From: Galbula dea
Lineage: Eukaryota > Chordata > Aves > Piciformes > Galbulidae
NCBI GenBank assembly: GCA_013399015.1
Contig: VWZX01002400.1
Location: 1,330,909-1,394,908, forward strand
Length of the DNA: 64,000 nucleotides
Direction: 5' to 3'
The translations under genes were made by a program, and so were the position numbers. The notes under the pieces were generated by a model. It was given only the letters and a program-made list of their open reading frames with translations. It searched no databases and was not told where the DNA came from. The first letter of the stretch is position 1. Every line of letters starts with the position of its first letter. This document shows, piece after piece, positions 45,026 through 55,890 of the stretch.

Positions 45026-45589
45026 AGTGTTGGGAAATTGTTTCTGGTCTCTGGAGCTCCAGGAAGTGACCCAAGGAGATAGAGGGAGGTGAGAAGGGAG
45101 GCAGAGCTGTGCCCACTGCACTCTCAACCCCAACTCCCCCTGCAGTCATGGGACTGGGTGACAATGCACCTAGAGGCTCCTTTTTTCCCTGGGATTTTTG
45201 CCTCCCTGAAATTATCAGTGGAGGGTTCATCCCTCTTCTCCAGCAGCCTGCTCCATCCCAAGAATGATGCTGAACTTCCCAGGGTGGAAACTGCTCCTTT
45301 CCATGTCCTCTGCTGTTCTCATAGCCATCTTAACTACTTCAATATACAATTTCCATCAAGGGATTCCATGCTGCTGGCAGCCTTTTAAACAAGGGAAAGG
45401 ACCCCCTGTGGAACTGTTTGCTTTCATGGACTGGCATCATCTTCACTGAAGGATTTGTCCTCTAACTGCACCATCTGTGCCTTGGGGAGATGCAATTGCA
45501 TCCTTTCTTCTGCTCTTCTGTTGTTGATTGTCTTTTTTTCCCCCCTCTCTTTCTCTGTTTTTTTCCTGCCTTGGAGAAAAATTCTGCAA

Positions 45590-45880
45590 CTGCAGGTCCC
45601 AGTGTCCACCCCCCACCCAGGTTCCAATATCCCCCCAGGTCTCCATGTCTCCCCAGGCCCTGGACTTGGATAATCACAACACCCAGGTCCCAGTATTCCT
45701 CCACATGCCAATATCCCTCTAGCCCAGGACATGGATGCTCAACCCCCTCCTAGGTCCCAATAATCCTCCAGGTCCCAGTATCCCTCCAGCCCAAGACCTG
45801 GATGCCCAGACCTTCCAGGTCTCAATATCCCCTCAGGTCCCAATGTCCTTCCAGCCCAGAACTTGGATGCTCATCCCCAC
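45590..45880 (+). repeat. ~66-bp minisatellite, about 4 copies
   Basis: A 'gacttggatgctca' marker recurs at 45663, 45728, 45795 and 45860, giving a period of 65-67. Between markers 'caggtcccaatatccctccag' sub-units of about 20 bases are themselves repeated, so the array has a two-level structure. Confidence 0.9.
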
Positions 45881-46244
45881 CAGCCACAAGACTGGGGTAG
45901 TTTAGTGGAAAGTACCAAAGAAGTACCCAACAGGGTGGAGGACTCTGAAGGAAGTCTCCCCCTCCTCATGCACATCTCTGAGTCATGATTCCCCCTTCTC
46001 ACAGCAGGGCAGACATCCAAACCCATAGAGATACTCCTCAAGAAGCAAGACCAGGATGCTTCCAAGCTGTGAAGCCAAAACAGGAACAGAAGCAGCTAAA
46101 TTTTGGTGAGGAGATGATGTTCCATGCCAGCTGGATGGGTGTGATCTCTCAAAGTGCCCAGCACCTGCGGGGGGTTTGAGGATGGAGGAGCTGGGGAGGG
46201 GTTTTGTTGTGCTTGGAAGAGTTAGTGCTCCCAAAACATTGACT

Positions 46245-46474
46245 AGATAGATGTAGGTTAGATATAAGGAAGAAATCCTTCACTGAGAGGGTGGTGAGAG
46301 CCTGGCCCAGGTTGCCCAGAGAGGTGGGAGATGTCCCAGCCCTGGAACCATCCCAGGTCAGGTTGTTTGAGGCTCTGAGCAACCTGATCTAGTTGCAGAT
46401 GTCCCTGCTGGCTGCAGGGGGTTGGAGCTAAATGATCTTTCAGGTCCCTTCCAAGCCAAATCATTCTATGATTA
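46245..46474 (+). mobile_element. CR1 LINE 3' fragment, group A
   Basis: About 230 bases from 'gtaggttagatataaggaag' through 'gagaggtgggagatgtccc' to the terminal 'tcattctatgatta' at 46474. Confidence 0.93.
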
Positions 46475-47147
46475 AATCCTCGTTGAAGGTAACAGAAACC
46501 ATCTCCACCCTCCCTCACCCACAGCCCATGGTGGTAAAATCCCATTTCCCCAGACAAAAACCTCAAAGCCTCTTTTTATTTGACCCATGAAAGGCTTGAT
46601 TTCTGAACACTCCTTGCTGAGAGAGCCTCGGGGTGGGGATGCAGGGGGAAGACAGGAACATCTCTTGCTCTACCAGCCATGATGCTCCAGCAGTGCCAGC
46701 ACAAAGCCTTGGCTAAAAATACCTCTGCCTGCTTTGATGAGGCAGGAGACAGCAGCTCCTGTGCCTGTGGCAGCCATCATTAGCAGCTCACATCTGCCTG
46801 GCTGGCAGCAAACAGCTCCTTTTCAATGGGGAGGTGTTAAAAAAAATAAATATATGGATATATAATAAAGGAAATAAACCTGCATCATTTGTTTTATTTG
46901 CTAGCCCCTGGAGCAATGGGAGCTGTGCTGTAAAGCACCTGTTTGCTGCTTCTCCACCTCCCTAGCCTGTGGGGTTTGCACAGCTTGGGGAGAAAAGGAG
47001 AGGAGAGGAGAAGTGTGAAATATGGGGTGGAGGTAATCAAGGGGGAAAAAACCCTCTTAAACCAAGTGGGGTCTTGGACCTTGGTGTCTCTAAGCTGGAA
47101 TAGACTTGTAGACATCACCCATGTGTCCATCCCTGCATGTACAGGGA
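46475..47147. other. Unique sequence without a recognisable gene
   Basis: No exon or motif cluster that I can support. A short A/T run is at 46838-46880. Confidence 0.45.
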
Positions 47148-47406
47148 CTAACAGAGCAAATGGCCTCAAGTTGTACCCAGAGGAAGTTTAGGTTGGTTAT
47201 CAGGAAAAATTTATTCCCTGAAAGAGTTGGTAGGCATTGGCCTAGGCTGCCCAGGGCAGTGGTGCAGTCACCATCCCTGGAGGGGGTCAAAAAACATGTA
47301 GATGTGGTGCTGAGGGCCATGATTTAGTGGCGTGGTGGTGACAGGTTGACAATTGGACTTGATGACCCTAGAGGTCCCTTCCAATCTTAATGATTCTGTG
47401 ATTCTG
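47148..47406 (+). mobile_element. CR1 LINE 3' fragment, group B, short open frame
   Basis: A frame from 47121 to 47327 includes YPEE-type entry residues followed by KFRLVIRKNLFPERVGRHWP and a natural stop. The tail has perfect octamers 'gattctgtgattctgt' at 47391-47406. Confidence 0.95.
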
Positions 47407-47884
47407 TACAAGATCTGATCAACTAGACCAGTCTCCAGCACCCCCCTCCCCCATCCATCCACCACCCCACACCCCAGACTGCTCCCTTATTGCAAGGACA
47501 ACTGTGGCAGAGGAGATCCTCACGGGTGGTCACCTCGAGAAGACGGCAGCAGACTAAAGACCAGCTGCCTGGAGAAGCCCCCAAACTATCCCCTTATTCC
47601 ACATCCCTCCAGCAGACAGCAATTAACACCAGAAGAAGGAGTAGTCTTGCCTTAATTAGAGTCATTTACTTCAAACACTCGACCTTGAGGAGGTTCTGCA
47701 TCGATCTCCACTCAGGCATCAGAGGAACTGATAGCAGTAAAACCTCCTGTCCTCCTCCCAAACCATCCTGAGCTCCAAGGGTTGGCTCTCCAAATGAACT
47801 AGGGGAGGTTGTTTTGCTGAGGGAAGGAGGAGAAAAGTGGGAGCAGAAGGCTGCTGGCCAGGCACCAGCTTTCCAAAGAGGACT

Positions 47885-48135
47885 CAGAGTCTTAATTACT
47901 CTTTTCCCTTCACCTCCTGGCACCTTGAGGTATTTCAACATCCCCGCTGCCGGCGGTGGGGATTGATCGATCACCTCTCCTTTGGCATCCAGACATCCTG
48001 ATGAATGGAAAACTAACCAGTGGCTCCCAGCCCTGGGGAATTAATCACTTAAATGTGGGAATGACTCAATAAACTCTTCAAAGCTGCAATAAAGCAAGCC
48101 ATTAAAAATTAACCGCTCGACAGCCCTGCCATGTA
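47885..48135. promoter_or_regulatory. Candidate conserved element with a TGATCGATCA palindrome
   Basis: Near 47943-47960 lies a GC-rich near-palindrome ('ccccgctgccggcggtgggg'). Immediately after it is a perfect 10-bp palindrome TGATCGATCA at 47964-47973, which contains the ONECUT/CUX-like core ATCGAT. Further right are 'gggaattaatcacttaaatg', 'ccattaaaaattaaccgc' and 'tcgacagccctgcc'. CpG retention and motif density suggest constraint. Confidence 0.33.
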
Positions 48136-48354
48136 AACACAGCTAATAAGATTGGGGGAGGGAGTAGAGAAGGGGGAGATGGTCCCATCTCACCTCTGCT
48201 TCCCCATTCTTGTTCCCTCTCCCCCCAAAAAAAAACCCAGTCATCCTCCAAGAACCCAGTGAAGGAAAGGTCTCTTCCAGACTCAGGCAAGCCGTGGTGC
48301 CGATGAGCTGGCTCCAGCTCCCACAGGAGAAAGGCAAAGGGGTTTTATTTTAAA

Positions 48355-48555
48355 TCCCTTTCCTCCCATAATACATCTGACACTAATCAGGGTTCCAGCC
48401 CCATGGGAATCAATGATTAATGATGTTAAATATAGCAGGAGATTGTGAGGGTAAAATTAGGCACCATGCATAAAACATCACAGCTCCTCGTTAGATAGTG
48501 GAATTAGACTAATGGTTTGATGTTCACAGGGGCTCTGGCCCTATAATTATGAATG
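48355..48555. promoter_or_regulatory. Candidate conserved non-coding element
   Basis: Contains 'acatctgacactaatcagg', 'aatcaatgattaatgatg', 'aaaattaggcaccatgcat', 'ctcctcgttagatagtgg' and 'gactaatggtttgatg', ending 'cctataattatgaatgg'. The dense TAAT and ATTA cores and lack of low complexity give it the feel of an ultraconserved-type enhancer. This is unverified. Confidence 0.35.
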
Positions 48556-48765
48556 GACCAGGCTAACCTCCTCCCCAGCTGCATGCCACTCAGATGCTGG
48601 AGCTGAAAAACTGCCCAGGCTTGAGCCTTGATGAGAAGAGGACCATCAGAATTAGTGTACAAGGGCATGGGAGGATGGGACTGAAGGTGGAGTTGGACAT
48701 CCTGAAGGTCAAAGGTATGGTGGGGACAACATCATCCTACCAACCAGCTGGTTTGCATCCCTAAG

Positions 48766-49375
48766 GGTCTGCTGCAGCATGTGGTCCTCTACAGTGATGG
48801 GATGGTTGGGATCAGCATTGTTATGGGTTTGCCATGGGGTCCATCACTGTGGATTGGCTTCTCCTAGATCCAGCATCCCCAAGGCTTGGGGTCAAGCACA
48901 TGGCTCCATACCCCAACAGGGTGGTTGGGATCAGCACAGTTATGGGTTTGCCATGGGGCCACCATCATTGTGGGTTGGCTTTGCCCAGCAGCATGGCCAT
49001 AGATCCACCATCCCCAAGGCTTGGGGTGAGAGTTTGCTGCAGCACATGGCTCCATAGCCAAAGGAGGTGGCTGGGATCAACATGGTTGTTGATGGTTGCC
49101 ATGGGTCACTGTCACTATGGGTTTGCATGTGGTCACCATCATTGTGGATTGGCTGTGGGGTCACAATCATTGTGGGTTGGTTTTGCTCAGCAGCATGGCC
49201 AGAGATCCAACATCCTCAAGGCTTGGGGTGACAGTTTGCTGCAGCACATGGTCCTTTATCCAAATGGAGTGGTTAAGATCAGCATTGTTAGGGGTTTGCC
49301 ATGGGGTCATCATCATTATGGGCTGGCTTTGCCCAGTGGCATGACCATTGCTCCAGCATCCTCTACCAACATGAC
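48766..49375 (+). repeat. Long-unit minisatellite, ~119-202 bp, 4 copies
   Basis: Units begin with 'gttgggatcagcattgttat' or a variant at 48805, 48924, 49070 and 49272. Each runs through 'gggtttgccatggggtcac', 'tggattggctt' and 'cccaaggcttggggt' to 'gctgcagcacatggt'. Unit lengths differ (119, 146, 202 and about 104). The third unit contains an internal duplication of 'ggtcaccatcattgtggattggct'-like sequence. A 193-codon frame runs through the array, but it is a by-product of repetition. Confidence 0.92.
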
Positions 49376-50569
49376 AAGAACTTTTGCTCAGCATGGTTTG
49401 CAAATACACTCTTGAAATCCCCCCAGGTCCCCTCCTTCCAGATTTACACCATCATCTTCCACCCTTCTGGTCACTAATGAGCTCCAGGCAAAGGTATTAA
49501 GGAGCCCAAAGCCTTGGAGAGAGAAGGAGGGGGAAGGTAAAGCCATCAACGTCTGTAACCAGCTCCTCCAGAACCAGTGCAGGAACACAAATCTGCCTGT
49601 AATTAATCTCATTATCTAGGAAGGAGAGAGACATGGAGTGGTTGTGTGGCTTGAAAGGGTTGTCAAAAATGGGACTACAGGAGGGATAAGCCTTTGTGAG
49701 AGTTTAAGCTGGGATAGCCACCAGCCCTAAAGCTGGTTTCAAGGGAGATCAGAGCGACAGGGAAATAAAGACGGGAGGAAAGCAGCCTGGAGGAAGCCAG
49801 TTCAATAATGGCTTCTTCCACAGCCCTTTTGCTTAAGAAGGGAGACAAAAATAGCCCCTAAAAGGCCAAACCAGGCACTCACCATCACCACCACCACCAC
49901 ATCACTGCATCCCCTGCAAAACCAACCCAGCAATCAGGCATGGGGTGGGCTCATTATTGCTCATCCTCCAACCTCAAGGACTGCATCCTGCCCCACAGAG
50001 CTGCACCAGGACCATGTCGAAAGCTTCTTTAGGAGAGCTATTTTGGGGCAGGAGCAAGCCAAAGGGAGGTTGGATTCCACAACCCAGAACAGGGCTTGGA
50101 ACCATCATCTCCCAACTGATACTCCACAAAACCATTATAAACCAGTTAAACAGGCAGTGGATGCCTTCACCCTCCCAAGGCTTTGGTGCACAGGAAGCCT
50201 GCCCAGCAAACAGCCCTTTTTGGGGGGCGTTGGGAAGAGGAAAATTCCCCCTCTCAGCACCAGCAGTGGCTGGTGGTGGAGAAAAAGTCCCCTGAAAGTT
50301 GCAGATGGTTATTGTTCTGTTGTGGAGATTGTCAATTGTTTGGAGAAGAGGAGATTATAGCCTGTCAGGCAAACTGAAACAGAGCCAGGCAGGATCTTTG
50401 CAGTCTGAAACCCCCAAAAAACGAGACAGCAGATTAAAAAAAACCCCACAGTTTAAAACAATAAAATACATTTTCTCCCCTCCCTGGGCTGCAGAGAAGG
50501 GGAAGGCACAGCCCCAAACCCAGCACTGCCTCCACCATCCCCATGCTGGGGAATTAACAGCAGCCTTGA

Positions 50570-50715
50570 TGAGGTTTTTCCTATTGCATTAACACCTTCA
50601 TTTGCTCCTCCAGCTTTAATTGCAGAGGGCTGGAAAGAGGCAGAGCCACGATGCTTACCTCCAAGTGCAAGCTCTCCTTAACCTCTGGCCTGAACGTGGG
50701 TTAACAGGAAGCAGA
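50570..50715. promoter_or_regulatory. Candidate conserved non-coding element
   Basis: Contains 'ttcctattgcattaacacc', 'ctccagctttaattgcag', 'gagccacgatgcttacc' and 'cctgaacgtgggttaacagg'. It is balanced in composition and unlike the low-complexity flanks. Weak, composition-based evidence. Confidence 0.25.
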
Positions 50716-51379
50716 AGGAAACATCTGGGGTGCAAACCAGGCACACTTTGGCCCTAAACATGGGCAGAGCATCACTGTCAGCAAAGGCCAAAGGACCTAG
50801 CTGCTCTCAAACAAGTTGGGGGGAGGGGTTCCTCTCTTTCTCAAGCAGGATTTGACCTTCTTAGGCTTTCAATCCCTGCTAAAGAGGTATCTGCCTTGCT
50901 GCATCCCAGCCCAGCCTGGGCGCATCCTCACTCCTCAGCTCTTCATGCTCTCCTGGTGATTGGTTTTGTTCCCCTCAACCTTTTAAACCCCCTTTTCCCC
51001 CCTCAAATTCCCACCACACCGCACGACCCAGCAGCACTAGCAGCATCTTGCTGCGGGGAAGGCGTTGGGGGTTCAGCACCGGCAGCAGATCCAACTGGCT
51101 TTGCGGAGGCGGCTGGGAAGGGACAGGTCCACTTGACAGATTGGGGTTTGTCAGAGGGGGAATTTTGGCTAACAACCTGAAAATTGTCACTTTGTGACAA
51201 GGACTTCAAAAAGCTCTGACACAAAGAATATTTAAGCCTTGTTTCTGGGAGAGGCTCCTGAGAGAACACTTTCCCCCTCACCGCCTGCAATCCTATTAGG
51301 ATGCTTTACAGCCCTGAGCTGGGGATGAGCAATCACCCCCAAGACCCCCAAATCTGCACCCACGGGGGCTACCCCCACT

Positions 51380-51690
51380 GGGCAAAGCATCCCGGTCCCC
51401 ATCCTGTCCTCCTCCATCAGAAGCAACTCCATCTCCCCTCCCCGCAAAGATCTGCAGCCCTTTGCACAGGCAGCACGATGCAGAAGCGAAGCCACCGCTG
51501 CCACCGCCGTGCTCCCCGGGGACAGCTCGGTCCAACACGCTGAGGAACAGCAACCGATTGACTCTTATTAAGAGTCCAATAACGCTGGGGAGATAGCAGC
51601 TTTGATAAGCACTCTGCTGCGTGGCTGGTGTCAACTGCATTAGGAGAATGTAATTAGACTAATAAATTCTTGAGTGATTTTTTTTCTCCT
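51380..51690. promoter_or_regulatory. Candidate conserved element with CpG patch and 24-bp palindrome
   Basis: A CpG-retaining patch (51470-51545: 'gaagcgaagccaccgctgcc', 'caccgccgtgctccccgg') leads into ATTG-ACTCTTA-T-TAAGAGTCCAAT (51557-51580), a palindrome with one unpaired base. 'ccaataacgctggggagatag', 'gctttgataagcactctg' and 'gaatgtaattagactaat' follow. The palindrome carries inverted CCAAT/ATTG ends. Confidence 0.37.
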
Positions 51691-52559
51691 TCCTTGTCAG
51701 GGGTAGCAGGAACTGGCTGAGCCTCCTTTGCTGGGGAAGCCACAGGTCCACGTTATCAGATGGAAGAGAGTTGGATTAGGTGGCTTGAAGATATCAGTTC
51801 CAGTGTTTTGGGGTTGCCAGCTCAGCAATCAAGGAGTTCTCATAAGTTTCTCCAGCCTTACTGGTCCCAGTCATGATTATCCATGAATGCAATGATCCAT
51901 GTGGGGTTATACCACAGGAGCTCTGGTCCAGCACAGGATACAACCAGCCCCACTGCACATCACCAAACACCTTGCCACCTCTTTGGGTGAGACCTCCAAG
52001 ACCATGGGTCACATCCTCACCCCCAGCAATAACAGAGCTCACTAAGAGCCTTGCTGAAGACAATGATTGGCTTCACCCTCCCTGCTGCCTCCTTTCCCAT
52101 TTCCCAAATCTCTGCCTGGAGCAAAGCTCCCCAAAAGCAGCAGCTACTTCCCAGCTCACCCAACTTCTCCTCTTGGCAACCTTTGCTGGCAGAGCCCTAT
52201 CCCCAGGAATAGCAATGCCTGTGGAAGTCCAACTCTTGCAAACAATGATGCCTGATTAAGGCAGCTGCCTAACATCCTACCCTGGGAAGGGGAAAACTCT
52301 TCCCAGCAGCTCCAGCTCCCGTTGCAACAAGCTGCAAAGCATTTCAGGTCCAACCTTTCCTTCCCTGCTTGCCCACCAACGCGGTGAACAGTGGCAAGAA
52401 GGTGTTTGCATGGAAAGCATGTCCCCCAGAAGAGCAGCCAGAAGCAGGACAACCTTCAGACTTTGCTGTATCATGGCTGAAAACAAGCCCAGGATGAGAC
52501 CACACGTGTCAGCTCTCACATCATCCTCCAAGCCCACTCCTTCCATAGAAGGTCCTGAA

Positions 52560-52825
52560 GCAACTGCTTCATAGAGACATCATGAATCAGCCCTTTAGTA
52601 CTGCGTACGTTGCATTATTTTTAGCCAGGGCCACTGTTGTATGGTGCTTGTGTGCAGGAATCAGACCATGAAATTGGCTGGATGCAGCCTAGTCGTGTTT
52701 GTCAGCTTGAGCAGGCAAACAAGCAGCTGAGTCGTGCCAGGGTGAAATGTTAAAAGCATTTAAGTGCCATTTAATGGCACCTGATATTAGCAAGCTGGGC
52801 ATTCAGAGAGCAGCGTGGTTATCAC
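52560..52825. promoter_or_regulatory. Candidate conserved element with 17-bp palindrome
   Basis: The block includes 'tactgcgtacgttgcattat', 'cagcctagtcgtgtttgtc', 'gcagctgagtcgtgcc' and the palindrome GTGCCATT-t-AATGGCAC at 52764-52780. It ends 'ctgatattagcaagctggg'. It has a typical conserved-element texture: balanced bases, retained CpGs, no repeats. Confidence 0.37.
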
Positions 52826-54002
52826 ACAACATCCTCAGCTGCTGGCCCTGCTCTAGCCCTGGTCAAGGCAGGAGGAAGGGTTTGCCCTCAAATTAACCTG
52901 CCAACCCAAATTCGGAGTCTGGCAGGGCACCTATAGCAACTCCACATTCTATAGTGGCTCCAGGAAAGGCAGGGAAATGCAAGTGCTCAGCTCCCAGCTA
53001 AGCAAACTGAGGAGCTGCAAGCAAACACAGGAGCAGAAATACTTCTTGGGGGGGTTTTCAAGAATAACTTAATCCCCATGGGTCTGGATCATCCCCTTTG
53101 AGGTCACCACCAACACAATTAATAGATGCTTGATCCTAGCCCTGTGTGAGGGCTGGGGACAACACCAAAGCAGGGTGCAATAAGCCCACTGAGCATCTGA
53201 GGTGACCACAAAGGCTTCAGCATCTTTCTTTTTTGGCCAAAAAGGGAAGAAATCAAGGTCTCTTTCCTCTCCTCTCCACCCTTTGGGAGGAAGAGGAGCT
53301 GGAAACCAAGATCCTGCTTGGAGGGCGTTGAGCCAGGAGGAAAAACAAACCCATCCAAGAGCTCTGAAGAGGGCAATCATGGCTCATCTCACAGCCCAAA
53401 TTGTTAGTTTAGCAAACGACTTTTGAACAGCCTCTCTTTTGACATGTCTCAAGTGTTTTGCTTCCCTTCTGCCCAACTCAAGGTGACTGCTTCCAAGCAC
53501 CAACCCTCAGCCAAGAGCAAAACAGAAAAATAGAGTTTTGGAGCTTGGCTTCCCCTTGCTTTGAGAAGCAGCAGGTTGAGGCACCCAAAGGAATGGCCAT
53601 GGGAAGGAGTCTGTCATCCCCCTCACCTCCTTTCCTCTTTGGAGCCACTTATGGGGCTGCAAAAGCCACTTTACCTGGGACAGGAGAACCAGAAGATAAA
53701 AGGCACCAGTGCACAGGGTGGAAACTCATTTTTACCTCTGCTCTGCACTAATTAAATGAAGACTAACTGAAGTCACAGTAGCTGGGGAGGGGCTGTTATT
53801 GGTGGTTGGGTGGCTCTAAAAATTGATGGTGAGTGATGAAACCAGAAGTCTCAGGTGAGATTGGGCTGGAAATGCTCCTTCAATGCCTTTTTCCTAGCAA
53901 GAGTCAATTGGGAGCAGAAGTCTGGGCTGTGCTGCTACTCTAGTGTTAGTCTAGTTAGTCACTTCATTAAGGTTCAGGGGGTTAAGGGTAATTAGATAAG
54001 GA

Positions 54003-54665
54003 CTTGGGGGGGAGGGGGTTGGTCAACAGCAGCTGAAGATGAGGCAGCAGGGTGCCCAGGTGGCCAAGAAGGCCAAGAGCATCCTGGCTTGGATCAGCAC
54101 CAGTGTGGCAGCAGGACTAGAGCAGGGATTGGCCTCCTGGATTGGGCACTGGGGAGGCCACACTCTAATCCTGGGGTCGGTTTTGGGCTCCTCACTCCCA
54201 GAAGGACACTGAGGTGCTGGAGTGTGTCCAGAGAAGGGCAAGGAAAGTGAGGAAGGGTCTAGAGCACAAGTGTTGTGAGGAGCAGCTGAGGGACCTGGGG
54301 TTGGTTAGGCTGGAGAAGAGGAGGCTGAGGGGAGACCTTCTCACTCTCTGCAGCTCCCTGAGAGGAGGTTGGAGCCAGGTGGGGGTTGGTCTCTGCTCCC
54401 AAGGAACAAGTGATAGGAGAAGAGGAAACAGCCTCAGGTTGCACCATGGGAGGTTTAGGTTGACCATGAGGAACAATTTCTTCCCTGTAAGGATTGTCAA
54501 GGCCTGACCCAGGCTGCCCAGGGCAGTGCTGGAGTCACCATCCCTGTTGGGGTTTCAAAGCCCTGGAGATGTGTTGCTGAGGGCCCTGCTCCAGTGGTGC
54601 CCTGGCAGTGCTGGTTAATTACAACCTTGTACTTGATGATCTTTTCCAACCAGAAGGATTCTATG
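54003..54665 (+). mobile_element. CR1 LINE, group B, 5'-truncated
   Basis: It starts at the 'ggttggtcaacagcagctg' segment. An open frame at 54214-54507 encodes LECVQRRARKVRKGLEHK and EEQLRDLGLVRLEKRRLRGD. Upstream residues are in another frame. The tail 'gatgatcttttccaacc' leads to 'gaaggattctatgagag' at 54665. Confidence 0.95.
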
Positions 54666-54959
54666 AGAGAACTATTGCACTGCAGAGACAATTAGCAGAC
54701 AGTATTTATTTTGCCTGCAGTGGAGGATGCTCTCCTGCAGAGCACCCAGCTGAAAAAAACACGGGGGGAAAAGACATGACAACTTAGTGTCCCAAGCCCT
54801 TATCTCCATCTGTGGTGTTCTTGCAGCTGATCTGTACAGCAGCTTCCCTAAGCCTGAACCCAGCCTGAGTTCCAAGCTTCACAAGAGCTTATTTCCTCTC
54901 CTCTGCTGCTCTGTTTGATGTCTCTCACTCGCCAGCTCCCCAGGGGCAGAGCTGCGAGG

Positions 54960-55235
54960 AAAGCTTGTGAAGAAACATGAATTTCTGGAGGTTTTTTTAT
55001 CATCACTCCCAGGATGGAGACGACTGCTCTCGGTACCGGAGCAATGTCACTGGGCTTTGATAACACAAGCTAGAGCCCAGCAGGTGGCTGGCTCCCCTGC
55101 TTGCTTCAGAAGCCGGAGACAACGATACCACAGGGGAGATTTCGCATCCGAAATTCATCCGCGGTCGCTGCCGGCGATGCCCGCGGCCGGTTCCGCTGAG
55201 CACGCTCACCCCCGTGCGAGCTGCGCTTGGCCCTG
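54960..55235. promoter_or_regulatory. CpG-dense block, possible CpG island or enhancer
   Basis: About 20 CpGs in about 220 bases, densest at 55135-55230 ('tttcgcatccgaaattc', 'catccgcggtcgctgccgg', 'atgcccgcggccggttcc', 'cccccgtgcgagctgcgc'). To the left are 'atttctggaggttttttatc' and 'ctctcggtaccggagcaatg'. It resembles the block at 34.9 kb in density and isolation. Confidence 0.38.
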
Positions 55236-55419
55236 CCTTCACCCCAGCAGCAGGCACAAAAGGCAGCCAGAGCTGCCAAAGCACAGAGCAGAGCTCCAGG
55301 TCATCCTTCTGCAAAGGGGATTTGGGTGGCCACGGCACTGGCAGCGACAGAGGTCAGCTCTCAGCAAAACCCCATCCAGTCTGGCTCCCTGGCTCTGGTC
55401 TCCCTATAAACCAGCCTCT

Positions 55420-55890
55420 GGTTTTGCTTCTTGCACCCCTAAACTTCTCCTTGGACCCTTCAGTTGCTCCTTGCAGCCCTGAAGTGGTCCTTGGACACCT
55501 AAAGAGCTCCTTGCACCCCCAAATCACTCCTTGGACCTCCTAAATTGGTCTTTGGACCTCTAGACTGCTCCTTGCACCCCCAAACTTCTCCTTGGACCCC
55601 TCAATTGTTCCTTGCAGCACCAAATCATTCTTTGTACCCCCAAATTCCTCCTTGCACCCTAAACTGCCCTTTGCACCCTTAAATTGCTCCTTGCTGCCTT
55701 AAATTGCTCCCTGCACCCCCAAATTGTTCCTTGCAGCCCCAAATCAATCTTTGCACCTCCAAACTTCTCCTTGCAGCCTTAAATGGCTCCTTGTAGCCCC
55801 AAATAGCTCTTTGGAGCTCCAAATTGCTCCTTGCACCCCCAAATTGTTCCTTGCAGCCTTAAATTGCTCCTTACACCCTCAAAGTGTTCC
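55420..55890 (+). repeat. ~20-bp minisatellite, about 23 copies
   Basis: Degenerate units of the type 'ctccttgcacccccaaattg' fill 470 bases with no interruption. The + strand is C/T/A-rich. Variants replace 'gcacccc' with 'gcagcc' or 'ggaccc'. Confidence 0.95.

Larger units (their letters stand above)
44516..46244. other. Unique sequence with AT-rich block and minisatellite
   Basis: No exon is supported. The AT-rich block 44862-45025 and the minisatellite 45590-45880 are listed separately. Confidence 0.42.
47407..48765. other. Unique sequence with two conserved-looking blocks
   Basis: No exon can be supported. The blocks 47885-48135 and 48355-48555 are listed separately. Confidence 0.42.
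49376..54002. other. Unique sequence, 4.6 kb, CR1-free, with several regulatory candidates
   Basis: This is one of the longest CR1-free intervals of the window. No exon is supported. Candidate elements at 50570-50715, 51380-51690 and 52560-52825 are listed separately. The remainder is C/T-rich with no clear features. Confidence 0.42.

Noticed and set aside
48834..49415. 193-codon + frame
   Set aside because: It lies in the long-unit minisatellite. The frame stays open because the same stop-free sequence repeats, and other frames are open too.
54967..55482. 171-codon + frame across the CpG block
   Set aside because: It continues into the C-rich minisatellite. CpG-rich DNA has few stop codons, and the peptide has no recognisable domain.
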